Positions 31,791 to 43,834 of a DNA stretch of 64,000 nucleotides are shown here, one piece after another. Where the stretch lies: assembly GCA_020002185.1 (NCBI GenBank), contig CM034537.1, forward strand, positions 12,320,538 to 12,384,537. Reading direction: 5' to 3'. Position numbers and translations under genes: made by a program. Numbering within the stretch: the first letter of the stretch is position 1; every line of letters begins with the position of its first letter. The notes beneath the pieces were generated by a model that had not been told where the DNA came from, searched no databases, and saw only the letters and a program-made list of their open reading frames with translations. Source of the stretch: Paraescarpia echinospica. Taxonomy: Eukaryota > Annelida > Polychaeta > Sabellida > Siboglinidae.

Positions 31791-33346
31791 TTACCTTTTC
31801 GCAAACATTAATTTGAAATGAGATGAGCGAAAAAGTAGAATTGTGGAAGCACCTTTAAGATAGGCGCCTACTCTGAATGAGAGCTGATTGACCTCTCCGT
31901 CACGTGACCTGCTACCTAGCAAAACTCCATCAAGCCATCGAAAAGGGGCTGCCGAACACGTGGCGCGTTCGTGCGTTCCGTCGTATATTTTGTTGACATT
32001 CTGGCTCCAGAAGATACTCTTTGTAACACGAACACAGCGTTTCTAAAATGACAGCTGTATGCAGTAATGGTTGATCTATGAGGCATCATAGTTCTATGAT
32101 TCACTTATATAACCGTTATTAACAGCGTTGGCAAAGGCAACGCTTGACCGGAGTCAGGCAATTGTGGTTGTAACGTAGGCAAACCGCGACGTCCAGGATA
32201 GGTCAATAGCGCATCGATATCCGTAGGCGAGGATTACGTGTACTAGGTTGTTGACTGAATGTGTTGCGTGATACTCACTGCGGGACGTGGTGTTGCACAT
32301 TCACAGACATGACAGCAGAACAGAATCATTATGCGAGGTACATCGCTGTTTAAGAAGAAATTCGAAGCCATCATATGTGAATGTGTATGTGATGCAGTGC
32401 ATGAGTGATGCAGCGCATGAGTGATGCAGTGCACGAGTGATGACATACACACTTAGTTGCGGGAGTTTCTTTAATTTTGTCTGAGGACATGATCGCGAGG
32501 TGCTTCTTTGTGTTTTGGGATAAAAAATAAATGACAACTGCCTAGTTTATTCGAAATGACATTACTCTGTGCGGGTGAAGTTCTGATTTTAATAACAATC
32601 ATACTATAACAAGACATTTTACAAAAAACGTAATGAGTGGATACTTTGAAGAGGGCAAAACTTCAATTTTTTAACAAGACTTGATGAGACGTACGTACGT
32701 ACGTATGTATGTATGCATGTATGCATGTTTCCATGCATATACAAATAGTGGATATACACTATTGTGAGAATGAAATGTGCACTTACGTACATTTCAGAAG
32801 CATAACACACTCAGAACAAAAGCTGTGCATTAAACATAAACGCATATCAGGAACCGAGACCTGCAATTACTATATGTCCTACTGTGATTAGCATGGTTAG
32901 TCTTAAGGCAGCTTTGTAGATTATCATGACAAAGTGTTATCAGCTGCCGGTTATTAGATTTAGTACTTTGCATTGCACATTGTGTTGCAGGTAACTCTTT
33001 GTTTGAGTTTTTCTACTGTTCTTGTTCGCTGTCAGCAGTTGGATGTCAAGTATTTCTAAATTTGTGTCAACTCTAGAAGCACCATGATTGAAATGCTATT
33101 GTTCATCGTCAACTGATATGAATCTAAGGTTTCTCGACCCAGTCAAACACACAACGTTCTTCTTGGTAGTTCGGTTCATCCGGAATTGGCTGACTTTTAA
33201 TTCCTTGCCAACTCTGAAAGCATCGAAACTGAAATTGCTTTTGTTCCTTGTCAACCGACGTGGCTATAATGTCTCTCAACGCACGGCACCCAAACGGAAG
33301 ACTTTATGTTTGCTGTTCAGTTGAATGCGGAGATCACTGGTTTGTT
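31791..33346. other. Intergenic with short tandem repeats
   Basis: It contains about four imperfect copies of a GATGCAGTGCATGAGT-like 16-mer (32388-32445) and a (GTAC)n/(GTAT)n run (32692-32725). A weak poly(A) signal for gene B (ATTAAA on the minus strand) may lie at about 33195-33204. No gene is recognised. Confidence 0.4.
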
Positions 33347-33495
33347 CTACTTGAAGAGGAGCCCCGCCATCAGCAGGCCAAACACCGCCATCACGTTTAT
33401 CGACACGTGGCCAGCGGAATTCTTGTTGTCTAGATCAATCCCGTCGGAGCCGGATTTGGCGGGAGGGGAAGCGGTCGGGGGCGAGGGTTTGGGAC
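33347..33495 (-). CDS. Gene B exon 8: Pro/Ser stalk and GPI signal
   Basis: The acceptor is cttcttcgtcag. It encodes GPKPSPPTASPPAKSGSDG, then a spacer with KNSAG (omega site probably N319 or S320), then NVMAVFGLLMAGLLFK and TAG. A hydrophobic tail with a single terminal Lys fits a GPI signal better than a stable transmembrane protein. The open frame extends upstream to 33598 but lacks module features there. Confidence 0.7.
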
Positions 33496-36400
33496 CTGAC
33501 GAAGAAGACGATATCATGGCGTTAATTTCCACATGGAGATATAACACTGGGAGTTGTTCATTGTGCGGCGGATTTTTTGACCGAGTAACACAGGTCACGT
33601 GTGCAACGGCGCCATATTCAAGGATTATGTTAAAAGAGATTCTCCTACTTGAAAAAGTGAAGGTCTGAAATGTGTCATTTTACACATACTGTAACAATTT
33701 ATGTAATCATTTAATGGATTCGGTTGAAAAACGAAGGGAGATATATTGTAAAATTAACCAAACAAACGTAATAAGTTTTCCTTCCCAAAGCAGGTTTCTT
33801 GGCACCTCTGTAGAGATTGTCAGAGCAGAATATTGTATTGGCTTAAGATATTTGTCATCAAATTACTTTACTCACAAACACGGCTAAGTCGACTCAATTC
33901 GGCTGTTTAGATTTCGTGGATATTTGAATGTTGTTGTAAGGGAGTAAGTAACACGACTCAATAAGTACTTTTTGTTCAGTCTCACCATTTTTGTGCTTTT
34001 CATTTATAAGATGACTCCATATAAATTTAAATTGGCGATCAATTGCGTCACATTGTGTCACATTGTAATGCCCAGCTACAAAACTAGCTAATGTGGCGGC
34101 TAAAAACAAAGTTGATCTATCGGACATCCCATGGTATTTTTGTCAGCCTTTGCGACGTAAGCAAAAAGCAAAGTTGTTTAACAAGAAAGAACAATAAGCA
34201 GGAACATATGACAGATGTATGCTGTGTTAGTAATGTAATTACATATGTAAACATGTTTGCCATGGTGAAACTTGACGGAGGTCATCTGCCTAACTTTGAT
34301 TATAATGTAATGGTTAATTAATTTTCTTTGCGATAGTACAGGTTAATAATTATGTAAGGGAAACCCATGCGATATCGCTCACCAGAGAGACACATTGTGT
34401 TGTCATTCTTCGCGTTCGCCGACTCGATGCAAGTGGCACACCTCAGGTTGTCGCCACAGATCTTGTCATTCTCTCCGGAGTCCCACCACTTGGTTCGGTA
34501 CGAGGGCAGCTGTGTGATATAGCTCTGAGTGCACGAAGACTTCGCCGACAGACCAAACTTAGCTGCAACATAGCAGTGCAAAATCATGATTAGTAGATAT
34601 CGCCGTTTCATTGGAAACATCACTGTCATGGTGGCATCAGGATTGCCTTCACAGAGACATTGAATGGCAAGACATAATATTGTATACTGGCGACTTGTAT
34701 CATATGATAACCTATGTGCAAGATTAAAGAATTAGGAGAACTGCCTTCATTATTTTATTAAATGCGTCGCCAATTTGTAATTTTTAGACCATTGGTCAGG
34801 GAAGCGAATGGACGTAAGATGAGGCGAATGGCCCTCGATGCCTCATTCTGCCAGACTGCCAGCAAAGTTAGCGTATTTATGGTGAGTAGTGATTGGGTTA
34901 ATGATGTTGTTACCATTGACGCCCGGGGCGGTGTGCGTTATGCTTAATAATACATATCGGTGGCTTTTGTTACTTTATTAGCCTTACTGATGCAATCATT
35001 AACGTATTTAAAAATATGATGTAAACACATTGCACATACAGCTTTACTGTACGCCTGGTTACCTTTATCGTTGACACAGCGCGATTGTGTGATCACTACT
35101 CCATCGGCGTGGGTGTGCTTGATGGTGAGTTCTTTCTTGCCCGTGCCGCAGCTGCACGTGCCGTTGTTGCACGAGTAAGTGGAGGCGCACCCCGCGCTCA
35201 TAGAACAGGTCTCGCCTTTCTTGACTGTAACAACATCAGAATCAGCTTAGTAGTGCAGACAAATAATTTAGTGACGGTCTCATAAGATCGCAAAATCCCA
35301 ATAAAGATATACATTTAACACTGTTTCAAACCGTCAACATATATGGTGTGGGACATTTACTATCAAAAATGGCTATTAGCGTCAATTTGCATTAACATAA
35401 TGTTTTATTCGCTAGAATTGTTTAGCATGTTTTGAGAATTTGCGACCATACGCAACTGCTCTTTAGCCCCGATAGACTATCTCCACAATCTCCTTCTGGA
35501 TTCAAATATCACATCCACAATAAACGTCATGCTTCCTTTGACTAGCGACCACGCCCTCTAATCTTTTACACCAACAGCCATTGCTTTAACAATCAAATAC
35601 ACACTATCACATGAAGAATTAATACCCAACGTTATAAGTTCACCAACATTCTTAAAATAACCAAAGAAATGTTAAACACATAGAAGCAGAAGAGTGTAAT
35701 TGTTATAGATCAGGTTCCATAGTCGTGTTGTCTACACGTTACCATTCAACACCTTCTATTGCGGATATCTGACCACAACGGACTACAGTATAAAATGAGT
35801 ACATTAACAAAACATTTCTACTGTGAGGTAGTATATTATCATATATCTAGGGCATAGCATGATGTACTTACGTCCTTCGCAGTGGTCCATCACCCGTTTC
35901 CAGCCTGCTTTACAGATACATTTGCCGCTTGTAGCGCCTCCTGTCGTGTTGTCGCATTTCAAACCTTTTGCTGAAAAGAAGAACAATATATGATTGAGGG
36001 TATGCAAAATTTAATGTAAACCTACAATTTGGTACAATTCTTTTTAGAAATTGCTCCCTTCTAACATATGGATTGATCATAGTATTTCCGTAACATCACG
36101 GAGAGGTTTGCAGTAGATACATTGCAATAGTTTGTCGATTAACATTGTTATTTCATAATTTTATTTCAATTTATTGCAAACAATATACCGACTAGCTTAT
36201 ATCCACCAAAGGACAGCAGTTGACACCATTACAGTATATAAATCGTAACCTTGCCCCTGCTGACCATATATTGTCTGCTATCACCAATTACGACGAGAGT
36301 AGAGCGAACATAATATCGCCGTGGCGACCTTTGAATATAGGCTCTAGAAAATCATATTGTAAACACGTAAGTAATTAACTCTAAATATTTTTTTATACAT

Positions 36401-39400
36401 CGCCGATGGCACAAGGAATTGAATGACCATAAATGAGAGGCGTGTCTGCGCTGTACTCGTCGTCTGACAGGATATAACACCACGTTGTTCCAATTTTACC
36501 GTATATATCGATATTAATCATTCGATTGCATGTGCCATTTGGAGTCACCCACCTTCGTTGCAGTAATGGTAGTCCCAGATCTCGTTGCCGTCAGCGATGT
36601 AGGGTGCGAACTCCAAGTGTTCATTGCAAGCTTCTCCGTACTTGTGGCCGACGCACGACTTCTTGTCTTCAGCCGCCGTGAAGCCACGGTGACACGCGCA
36701 GATACCCTTGCATGACGAATGCAGACCGTAGCAGGTGTCCTCGTTCGGGTTGCACCGTTCTCCAATCTGAACCACTGAACAACACAAGCAAAACACGACA
36801 CACATAATAGCTTTATCCTCGCAATGAGCCGTTTGCTGTGTAAACGCATTTACTACTTCGATAAATCAATTGATTATGCTATGTGTTCTGAACATGGGTG
36901 TCATTGTTTTCCTAGGTACTTTTCCTCATTCGATCGTTTCAAAACAGAATACTCATACTTCCCCGGGTACAATCAGAATAAGACATTTATTTTGGAAATA
37001 TAGTATATTATATCCGAACGTCCACTCATCTCCTCAAATGCCGTAAAACGTCGATAATCGCCCTTTGCTTCCGATTGATTACGAGAAGCGTACACACACC
37101 TTTAGTTCTATTTACCATTTTACGACGTCGTCTTAACAGAAACGTTGTACGTTAGGTTACTGAACATTCTTCAGGATAGTTCATTTTTGTTCGCTTATGT
37201 CGTATTCACACAGAATACTTTAAGAGACGTAACAATAAACCGATTTATAATTGTTCGCAACGCCACGCGTCCTTTCTACAACTGTTCCAAGCTACATCTG
37301 TGTCTTACAGGTGACGTTAAGTCGCTTAGTTAAACCGCTTACGCTCTGTGTGAACGCAGCATAAAATTCTTATTGTCATATCAAAGCATGAAATTTACTT
37401 TTAGGCTTGTTCCTATCTTGTTGATATGGGATCATCGTGACTATGGACATTCTGGAAGGATGACGTTATTGAACACGTGCGACGTTTGTAATTCCCATGT
37501 CTCGGTTGGTGGCATACCTTATTTTCTCTTATCCATATCGCATCGGTTATCACGCAGGCGAAGCGATGTGGACAAAGCGAGGGCAGTAATGAACCGAGAC
37601 GAGGGGAAGTACGTGCAGCGTCACTCTAATGTAACGCCATTAGTACTGATGCCGCCATCTTAACAACGTGGCGAAATAACGTACTGGGACAATTCACATT
37701 TGGACATGAAAATTAAAATGTTATGACGAATTGTGTGTTACTCCACAGAGAGTTAGTATAGTATAACAGCTTTGTTATTATAAGTTAGCTGGCAGACAAT
37801 ACTACATGGAACGTTATTGATTGTCGGTCTATATGAGGTATCTCTGGAAATTACTTACATTTCCTGCACATGCCGTATTCGTATTCATAGTCGTTGGTGC
37901 ATTCGCACAGCCCCATCTTGCATTCGTCGTACTTCTGGCAATAGCTGTTGGCGAACTTGCAGTCAGAACTCTGCGTGCAGTTGCTGTGGTGCTCGCCAGC
38001 TCCTGCAGGACCGCGACAAAGTGACAATGACGTAGTTGGAGGAACCCAGGGGTAACCCCGTTTCAACAACAATTGGCCTGTTTATTTAATTTGTTATTTA
38101 ATTTGTGGCACAAGTACGCTTACATAAAGGATAGGCGGTAGTATGACATGGGTGGAACTGTATGGTCATCACAGGTTCGTATTTAAAAGTAACGGTGTGT
38201 AAATTTGAGGTTGTTACCTCTACAAGTTATAATAATTTCAAAAGGAATTGCTCTGACGAATTTATTTCGCAAACTGTAAGATATAAAAGTAGATAGCGAT
38301 ACAACTCAACTAAGGCCCATCGAGAATAGCGTTATTTTAAATAGACCAGTAACAATTGAATTTATTTTTATGACGATAAATTATTATGCTATCAGCAAAA
38401 TTGTTTCACAAAGACACTTCAGCTTATACTATAATTTAATGTTACTTTGATTATTACACGAATAATATAAGTAACATTAAGTGATATGCATCATTCCTGT
38501 GAAACAACATGGATTACTACAATGCATAGTAATATAATTTTATAAAAATATAAGTAGTTCAAGTACTGATAGCTATATAAATTATACCACGAAAGAAAAG
38601 CCTACCAAGACATGCAAGTATTGCATTGCAATAAACGTCAACTATGTACATTATATAACGTGGATTTATTTATATCGTACCTGTTGTCGTTATATAGTCA
38701 AAAAGTCAATAACTCTAGCCAATGTTGCGCTTAGTATCTAGACGACAACAAGAAACAAGTATTCAGAAGCACCCGCAATCAACAGATGGAACCAAAATGT
38801 CTGAATAAGTAACGCATATGTGAACTTACCATAGCTGTAGTGCGCGCTCACTGCTACCAGCAGCACGACCACCAAACACGAATTCTACAAACAATTAAAT
38901 GTTTCTCATGAAGAAATACGCATCACACGCCAAATTATGTAAAACACTGGATTTTGTTTTATGAATGTCCGGAAACCCTGGATATATTTAAGTAGTGCTA
39001 ATCGTGTAATACTAACTATTTATCATAAAAATACAACGTTAAACAAAGTCAACTTAAACATAAATAACATATAACTGTATAAAACAATTTAAATGAATAA
39101 ATAAAACGTCTTGCGTATGTACTTTGTTCTACCAACTGGCGTTTGGCATTCTTATAACAAATAAAAATATTGTAATAACATTGTAAAGTTCTCCTATCCA
39201 GTATATGAAACTCCCCAAACTCCGGATAAACTTAAGTAGTGTTAGTCGTATATTACTAAATATATATCGTAAATAATACAACTGTGACATTATGAACTAA
39301 TGATACACATAAATAAGATATAACTAAATAAAGAAAACAATTAAAGTAAATAAATAAAACGTATTTTATACTTTTCTTTACCAACTAGCGTTTAGTCATT

Positions 39401-39555
39401 CACGTAAGAAATACAACTATTTTAATAACCTTGCAATGTTTCCCCAATAAGGCAGTTTCAATGTAGTCAGTGTCTTGTGAAGCCTAATACGCCGCATTTT
39501 AGTGACCAATCCCGAATATCAACGTTATGGCACTTACCAACTTCGGACCGCTCAT
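33347..39555 (-). CDS. Gene B: GPI-anchored cysteine-rich modular surface protein (8 exons)
   Basis: Exons 39538-39555, 38830-38884, 37859-38002, 36553-36774, 35872-35970, 35063-35224, 34383-34562 and 33347-33495 join to 1029 nt: 342 residues plus TAG. The first intron is phase 0 and the other six are phase 1. Donors are mostly gtaag. Seen in order: a signal peptide (1-25), five cysteine-rich modules (25-293), a Pro/Ser stalk (294-312) and a small-residue site with a hydrophobic C-terminus (319-342) typical of GPI attachment. The modules resemble EB/EGF-like repeats (C-x5-C-x6-C-x5-C-x4-C-x-C). N-glycosylation sequons occur in modules 1, 3 and 4. The protein is inferred to sit on the outer cell surface. 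The ligand is unknown and I do not recognise a named family. A TATA box lies upstream. Confidence 0.75.
34383..34562 (-). CDS. Gene B exon 7: cysteine module 5
   Basis: A 180-nt phase 1-1 exon ending at donor gtgagcg. Cysteines are in SSCTQSY, KICGDNLRCATC and NTMCLSG, a spacing unlike the other modules, with a Trp pair (KWWDSG). Reading through the donor gives 20 more codons and a stop, so an alternative unanchored form by intron retention is possible. Confidence 0.7.
35063..35224 (-). CDS. Gene B exon 6: cysteine module 4
   Basis: A 162-nt phase 1-1 exon. Pattern CSMSAGCASTYSCNNGTCSC, then about 20 residues to a last Cys (SRC). It contains an NGT glycosylation sequon. Confidence 0.75.
35225..35871. 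other. Gene B intron 5
   Basis: No repeat family or additional module exon seen. Confidence 0.4.
35872..35970 (-). CDS. Gene B exon 5: cysteine module 3
   Basis: A short 99-nt phase 1-1 exon encoding a compact C-x12-C-x-C-x9-C unit (CDNTTGGATSGKCICKAGW and a last Cys before EG). It includes an NTT sequon. Confidence 0.75.
36553..36774 (-). CDS. Gene B exon 4: cysteine module 2 (largest)
   Basis: A 222-nt phase 1-1 exon with eight cysteines. ERCNPNEDTCYGLHSSCKG is followed by ICACHRGF and SC, then CNEHLEF and a terminal YC. The C-x6-C-x6-C-x3-C-x-C core is EB/EGF-like. The aromatic, acidic segment between the last two cysteines is unusual. Confidence 0.75.
36850..37858. other. Gene B intron 3
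   Basis: No additional module exon or recognised repeat. Confidence 0.4.
37859..38002 (-). CDS. Gene B exon 3: cysteine module 1
   Basis: A 144-nt phase 1-1 exon with seven cysteines: SNCTQSSDCKF, SYCQKYDECKMGLCEC and GMC. NCT is a glycosylation sequon. The stretch before the last Cys is tyrosine- and glutamate-rich (NDYEYEYG). Confidence 0.75.
38003..38829. other. Gene B intron 2
   Basis: AT-rich, no feature recognised. Confidence 0.4.
38830..38884 (-). CDS. Gene B exon 2: signal peptide core
   Basis: A 55-nt exon between acceptor tttgtag and donor gtaagttca. It encodes NSCLVVVLLVAVSAHYSY, the hydrophobic core and probable cleavage site (after VSA). Confidence 0.75.
38885..39537. other. 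Gene B intron 1
   Basis: AT-rich. It holds a weak internal duplication: CCGGAAACCCTGGATATATTTAAGTAGTGCTA-like text near 38970 recurs near 39214, followed in both by an ACCAACT(G/A)GCGTTT block near 39130 and 39382, about 245-250 bases apart. Confidence 0.5.
39538..39555 (-). CDS. Gene B exon 1: start codon
   Basis: ATG with A at -3 (CAACATGA). It encodes MSGPKL and ends in phase 0 at gtaagtgc. The 5' UTR would be about 55 nt from a TATA-directed start. Confidence 0.7.
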
Positions 39556-39637
39556 GTTGCTGTAGGTCTCGCGAAATTTGCTGTCTCGTCTCCTGTCTCT
39601 GTCTGCTGACGACTGTTACTGGCATCGTGGCACGCTC

Positions 39638-39644
39638 CTTTATA
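39638..39644 (-). promoter_or_regulatory. TATA box of gene B
   Basis: TATAAAG on the minus strand, 83-89 bases upstream of the ATG, placing a start site near 39610. No other ATG lies before the chosen one in that leader except a short out-of-frame start (ACGATGCC) just 3' of the TATA box, probably before the start site. Confidence 0.55.
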
Positions 39645-39649
39645 AAGAT

Positions 39650-40080
39650 GCCGTTGTCCAAGGTGTGTCCATTACGGTGGTCAGTGCGGTTGCTAGTAGG
39701 CGACATTATGCAAATCCAAACTGTACTTAGCAGTCCACCGATGCGTGACTTGGTGAGTTTGATTTTTGGTGATTCCCGCGGCATCTGTCAAACACATGTA
39801 AACAATATCTTCCGCATTGTTGGTTGCCATTGGCACTAAGTCAACTGTTCCACCATTCTCTGATGCGATTACGCAGAAGTAGCTGAAGAATTATAGCGGT
39901 GTAAGCTGAGTCATCAAGGACGATGCGATAAACAACGCTTGTACCGCCCTAAGACGTCTTGTTCAAAATCCATGACATTTCGGCGTAATCTCTACAGCGA
40001 ATCGATTGATCTAGGATCGGCATCCAAAAATAGGAATACTGCCCGGACTGAGTAGGAACTGTGTTACCGCGGGCAAGGTA
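39650..40080. other. Upstream of gene B, no recognised feature
   Basis: I see no opposing gene and no CpG-type promoter cassette like that at 2280. Confidence 0.3.
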
Positions 40081-40480
40081 ATGACAAGGAATGTTCTGTG
40101 GTCACAAATGAACGATTTTGAACGGAAAAAAATTCCGGCAAATTTACTGTTAGATGTAGACGAATACGCCACCTGGAAGGATCCAGTGGAACAAACCGAA
40201 CAAGTATTGTGCCTTGGCAGTAACATTAGCAAGATAACAAACACAGAAGAAATCGAAAAAGATCCGAGAACAGACAGGCAGTTCTCACTTTCAACGAAAA
40301 AGGCAAATAAGGACACGTTGATTATCAAGGTAAAGGTACTTAATTCTGCGTCACGTTAGGCTTGCTGTACACACCTCACTCGGAAACGTGGAGACTGACA
40401 TAAAGAATCGGGCAAGAATACTGACTGTCATGAAGAGAATTATATGCAGAATATTGAATTGGATACGGTCTGACAAAGAT

Positions 40481-40517
<37 letters not shown>

Positions 40518-40780
40518 TAGGACCAAAAAGGACCAAAGCAATGTGAAAGGACCAAACAACTTACGGGGCAGTAAAACGTAAGAAAATGGAAGTGGATTGG
40601 CTACAGAGTAAGAAAACCCGGTGTCATCGCACAAACACTCACTGGAACTTCAAGGAAAGCGAAAAAAAGACTGCTTAGAATCATCTAGCGGCGAGACAGT
40701 GAAGCGGAACTTAAGGTGTGCTACACACTACAGTCACAAAGATGGCCCAGAACACTCCATAATGTGAACTTGTGTTAATG
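40081..40780 (+). pseudogene. RTE-type LINE 3' remnant
   Basis: Broken frames carry LCLGSNISKITNTEEIEKD, then DIKNRARILTVMKRI, then KWKWIGYRVRKPGVIAQTLT and RRDSEAELK. These match in order the end of RTE-clade polyproteins (YLGS..., W.WIGH.LRKP, RR..EAE). An (ACG)n run at 40481-40516 has expanded inside it. Confidence 0.6.
40481..40516. repeat. (ACG)n trinucleotide repeat
   Basis: Twelve uninterrupted ACG units. Confidence 0.97.
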
Positions 40781-41550
40781 GCCTATGCTCCCAGCGCGAA
40801 AACGGCCCTAAGCAAGTATTTATAACTTCCTATGTGGGGTGATGTTTTTAGAAACATAGCTCAATAACAGAAACACAGAACTTCACAACATAATATTACT
40901 GTTTACATATTGTTAAATTAGACGCATACTGTTAACTTTAGTTACGAATCGCCGCGTTTGTGCGACCAGCAGTGAGTTTGCATACCGCGGTTGTGCGACT
41001 GGGTCAGCGCACATTCCACGGAACGACACTGTGCGACAGTTCAAAGCACGTTTTTGCAAATCATGTGTGTGCATCTCTGTTATAGTAGCATTATTGTTTG
41101 GGACTGCATCCGTGCGCGTCCATGATATTGTGATAACGCGTGAACCCGCCTCACACTACTAAGCGACGGTATTCAGCAGCGATAGAGGTTTGTTGAATTG
41201 CGCACCAGCGTACGGTGCTCGATTTGCGAGATAAAATGCGAATCACAACTCGGTGCAATATTGACGTATACATATGTACACATTTGATTTGATGATAACA
41301 GTAGACCGTCAGGTGGACAGTGACGTTGCATGTTCCTGGTCGCTGACATGAACACATACAGGAAGGCGGGTAGTAATACAAATTTGGGTAATCAATAAAG
41401 TACGCTTGGGGTGGGTGTCTAGGTGCAAACGTGAGGAAACGTTACACGGTGTGAGGTCCTCTGGGTAAACGTTACGTATCGAATTTTTAAATGTTCAGTC
41501 TTCGATACCAGAAATGTAGCATTTACTGTTCTGCCAGATCATATATATAC

Positions 41551-41597
<47 letters not shown>

Positions 41598-42249
41598 GGT
41601 GTGCGTGTGTGTGCGTGTGCACGCAATAACAAAGCAATGTATTATTATAGTTTTTATTAGTTTGACACACTTATATTTGACGTGTAGACAACGAATCAAT
41701 ACAGCCATGCAACGAATATATAGTAACTAACGTAGATATCTGCAGCATAGGTGATCTTTGTCGAAACGAACATAATTGGAGGGGGTGTCCATTCCAGCGT
41801 GACTAAACGTAACATGGGGGTGGGGTAGGTCTCAGACATGTCCACAAATAGAATAAAACGAACTCTATGGAAGGTTCCTTAAGCGTAGAAAAGTGTGTGG
41901 TTGAAGTCTAGTCCATATGCATAATGCACTTGGGTAGAATGCTATATTTCGTGTCGGAATTACATTTTCGGTTCGGTTCTACAACTATTGCGCATGTCAA
42001 TACGCGATTCGAGTTTTGTTTAATTTATAATTTGTATACATAGTGAAATTGTAAAGAGTAGAACAATGTGACTATTTGACGCATCTTGGTTGGTTTCAGA
42101 AAATATAAATGAAATTTAGAGAGTGCTCCAATGTGGCGATCAGGTGATTTAGCCAGTCGCAATACAGGATCGTTCAAATCAGTAGGTGCATTCTGAGTTA
42201 AATTACCATTTAAAGCTGATTTTAAGAACGTGTATGTACAGCACGAATG
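40781..42249. other. Intergenic; one AT/GT microsatellite
   Basis: (AT)n then (GT)n at 41540-41620. A minus-strand ORF at 41151-41381 has no recognisable domain. Confidence 0.4.
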
Positions 42250-42580
42250 TGTGGAGCGCAGTGGCACAGTGGCTAGATCATCGGACTTTCAATCGAGAGA
42301 ATCCGGGTTCGAATCATGTGCTGCCATTTCGCACCTTGGGCAAGTTCGTTTACTCTACATTGCTTCAGTTCACTCAGCTGTATGACCGAGTACCTAGCAA
42401 TAGACAGTGATGGATATATGTGTACAAATAGTCTTCGTGCATTAATTGCAGCGTGGCTGAATGCTTCCCTGAGACGTCTAGATGGTGTTCGATTAAACAG
42501 GTATGCCAGGGAGTAAAGTGTAAAGAGCTTTGACCAGTCCTAAATGACTGGATAGTGCGCTATATAAGAACTTACCTTGA
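42250..42580 (+). mobile_element. tRNA-derived SINE, copy 2
   Basis: Best-preserved copy: A box TGGCACAGTGGCTAG near 42262, B box GGTTCGAATC near 42307, body TTGGGCAAGTTCGTTTACTC, and tail GTGCGCTATATAAGAACTTACC. Same family as 10678-11006. Confidence 0.85.
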
Positions 42581-43830
42581 CTTTATTTAATATTTTATTC
42601 GATAAATTCTGATTTTGCCAAATTACCGGTTGCCAGATCACTCCACTCAGAATACAACTTTAATAACACGCCCCGTTGTCGCAACAAAAAGAATCTGTTA
42701 ACTTATGGAGAATGTGAATATCGTCCTCGGAAAATATCGTCATGGAATGATCGACCTCTGTGCGGATCACACATACCGTAATAGAGACGGTGCTGCAGCG
42801 TCCTTGTATGTCAGTCAAGGAGTCACCGATGTATTGCTTTTATGATATAAAGTTCGTTTTTTCATTGATTCTGAATGATTTTTAGGCGCCGAGTACAAAT
42901 CTGATGGCAGCCAGACTTTACACCTTGAGTATTTTTTTTAATTGAAAAATCACAATTGTCAATAAAACACGAAATGCTCCATTTGAATATGTTGCCACCG
43001 AGCCACGTACATGCCGTCAAGCGACATAAAATATATATTAATTAAGTTAGCCATGATGTTATTGAAATATGTCAAATGGCACATACGTAAATAATATTAA
43101 GCTATGGAGTAGCTTAAATACAATAATTTGTATGGCTTAATCAGTTTTGTGAGTTATTGAAGGAAGGGCGCTCGTACATTAAATGCAAACAGTTTAGACT
43201 AGGAACAGTCATTTGTATTGAGTCTGGTTTTTTGCAACAGTTTCTCAGTTTATTTTGAATTTCATCCTTTTCCATTTGATATATTTTGCTAAGGTTTTAA
43301 TATGGTCATTTGTGGACTTTTATGAGTTCCAAACAGTTTTATTTGATTAAGTCAAGACTATCTTATCGATATTTAAGTAAACTTATTCGATATTCCCGAG
43401 TGGCTCGGATATGTAATTTTTCAGAGGGGTGTCGGCTTTCTGTTCATTGTAGTTGTTTTGTTATTTTGAATATTATTAAGTTAGTTTTTTTTTTTTTTTG
43501 AATAAATATTGTCACACGCACTAGTGTGCAAACAGGACGAAACAACTGTATTGACATCGTATGTTAGAGTTAACCATTTTTTGCAGTAAACAATGGCTAG
43601 AATCTACAAATGGCACACTTAAAAGCTTATTTTACTAAATGCTCACCGTTTTGAGTCTGGCTGCAGCCGGATTTGGAATAAACTGGTAACCTACTGTTAG
43701 AATGGAGGAACAAAACGACTTTATATCGCAAAACAAGGTTCTGATCGGTTAAATATCGCATCCCGATCTGAAATAAAATTTATTCACAATCTAGTTACCA
43801 ACAAGTAGCCTGGAACGCAAACGGATGTCA
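42581..43830. other. AT-rich intergenic, no recognised gene
   Basis: A T-run at 43486-43499 followed by AATAAATATT could be the 3' end of an unrecognised retroposed sequence. Confidence 0.3.
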
Positions 43831-43834
43831 TAGT

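Noticed and set aside
33347..33598. 83-codon single-exon gene starting at 33598
   Set aside because: Its C-terminal half fits better as the GPI exon of gene B through an acceptor at 33496; the upstream half has no features.
40081..40359. Independent 92-codon gene upstream of gene B
   Set aside because: The text in order with the following broken frames matches an RTE LINE C-terminus.
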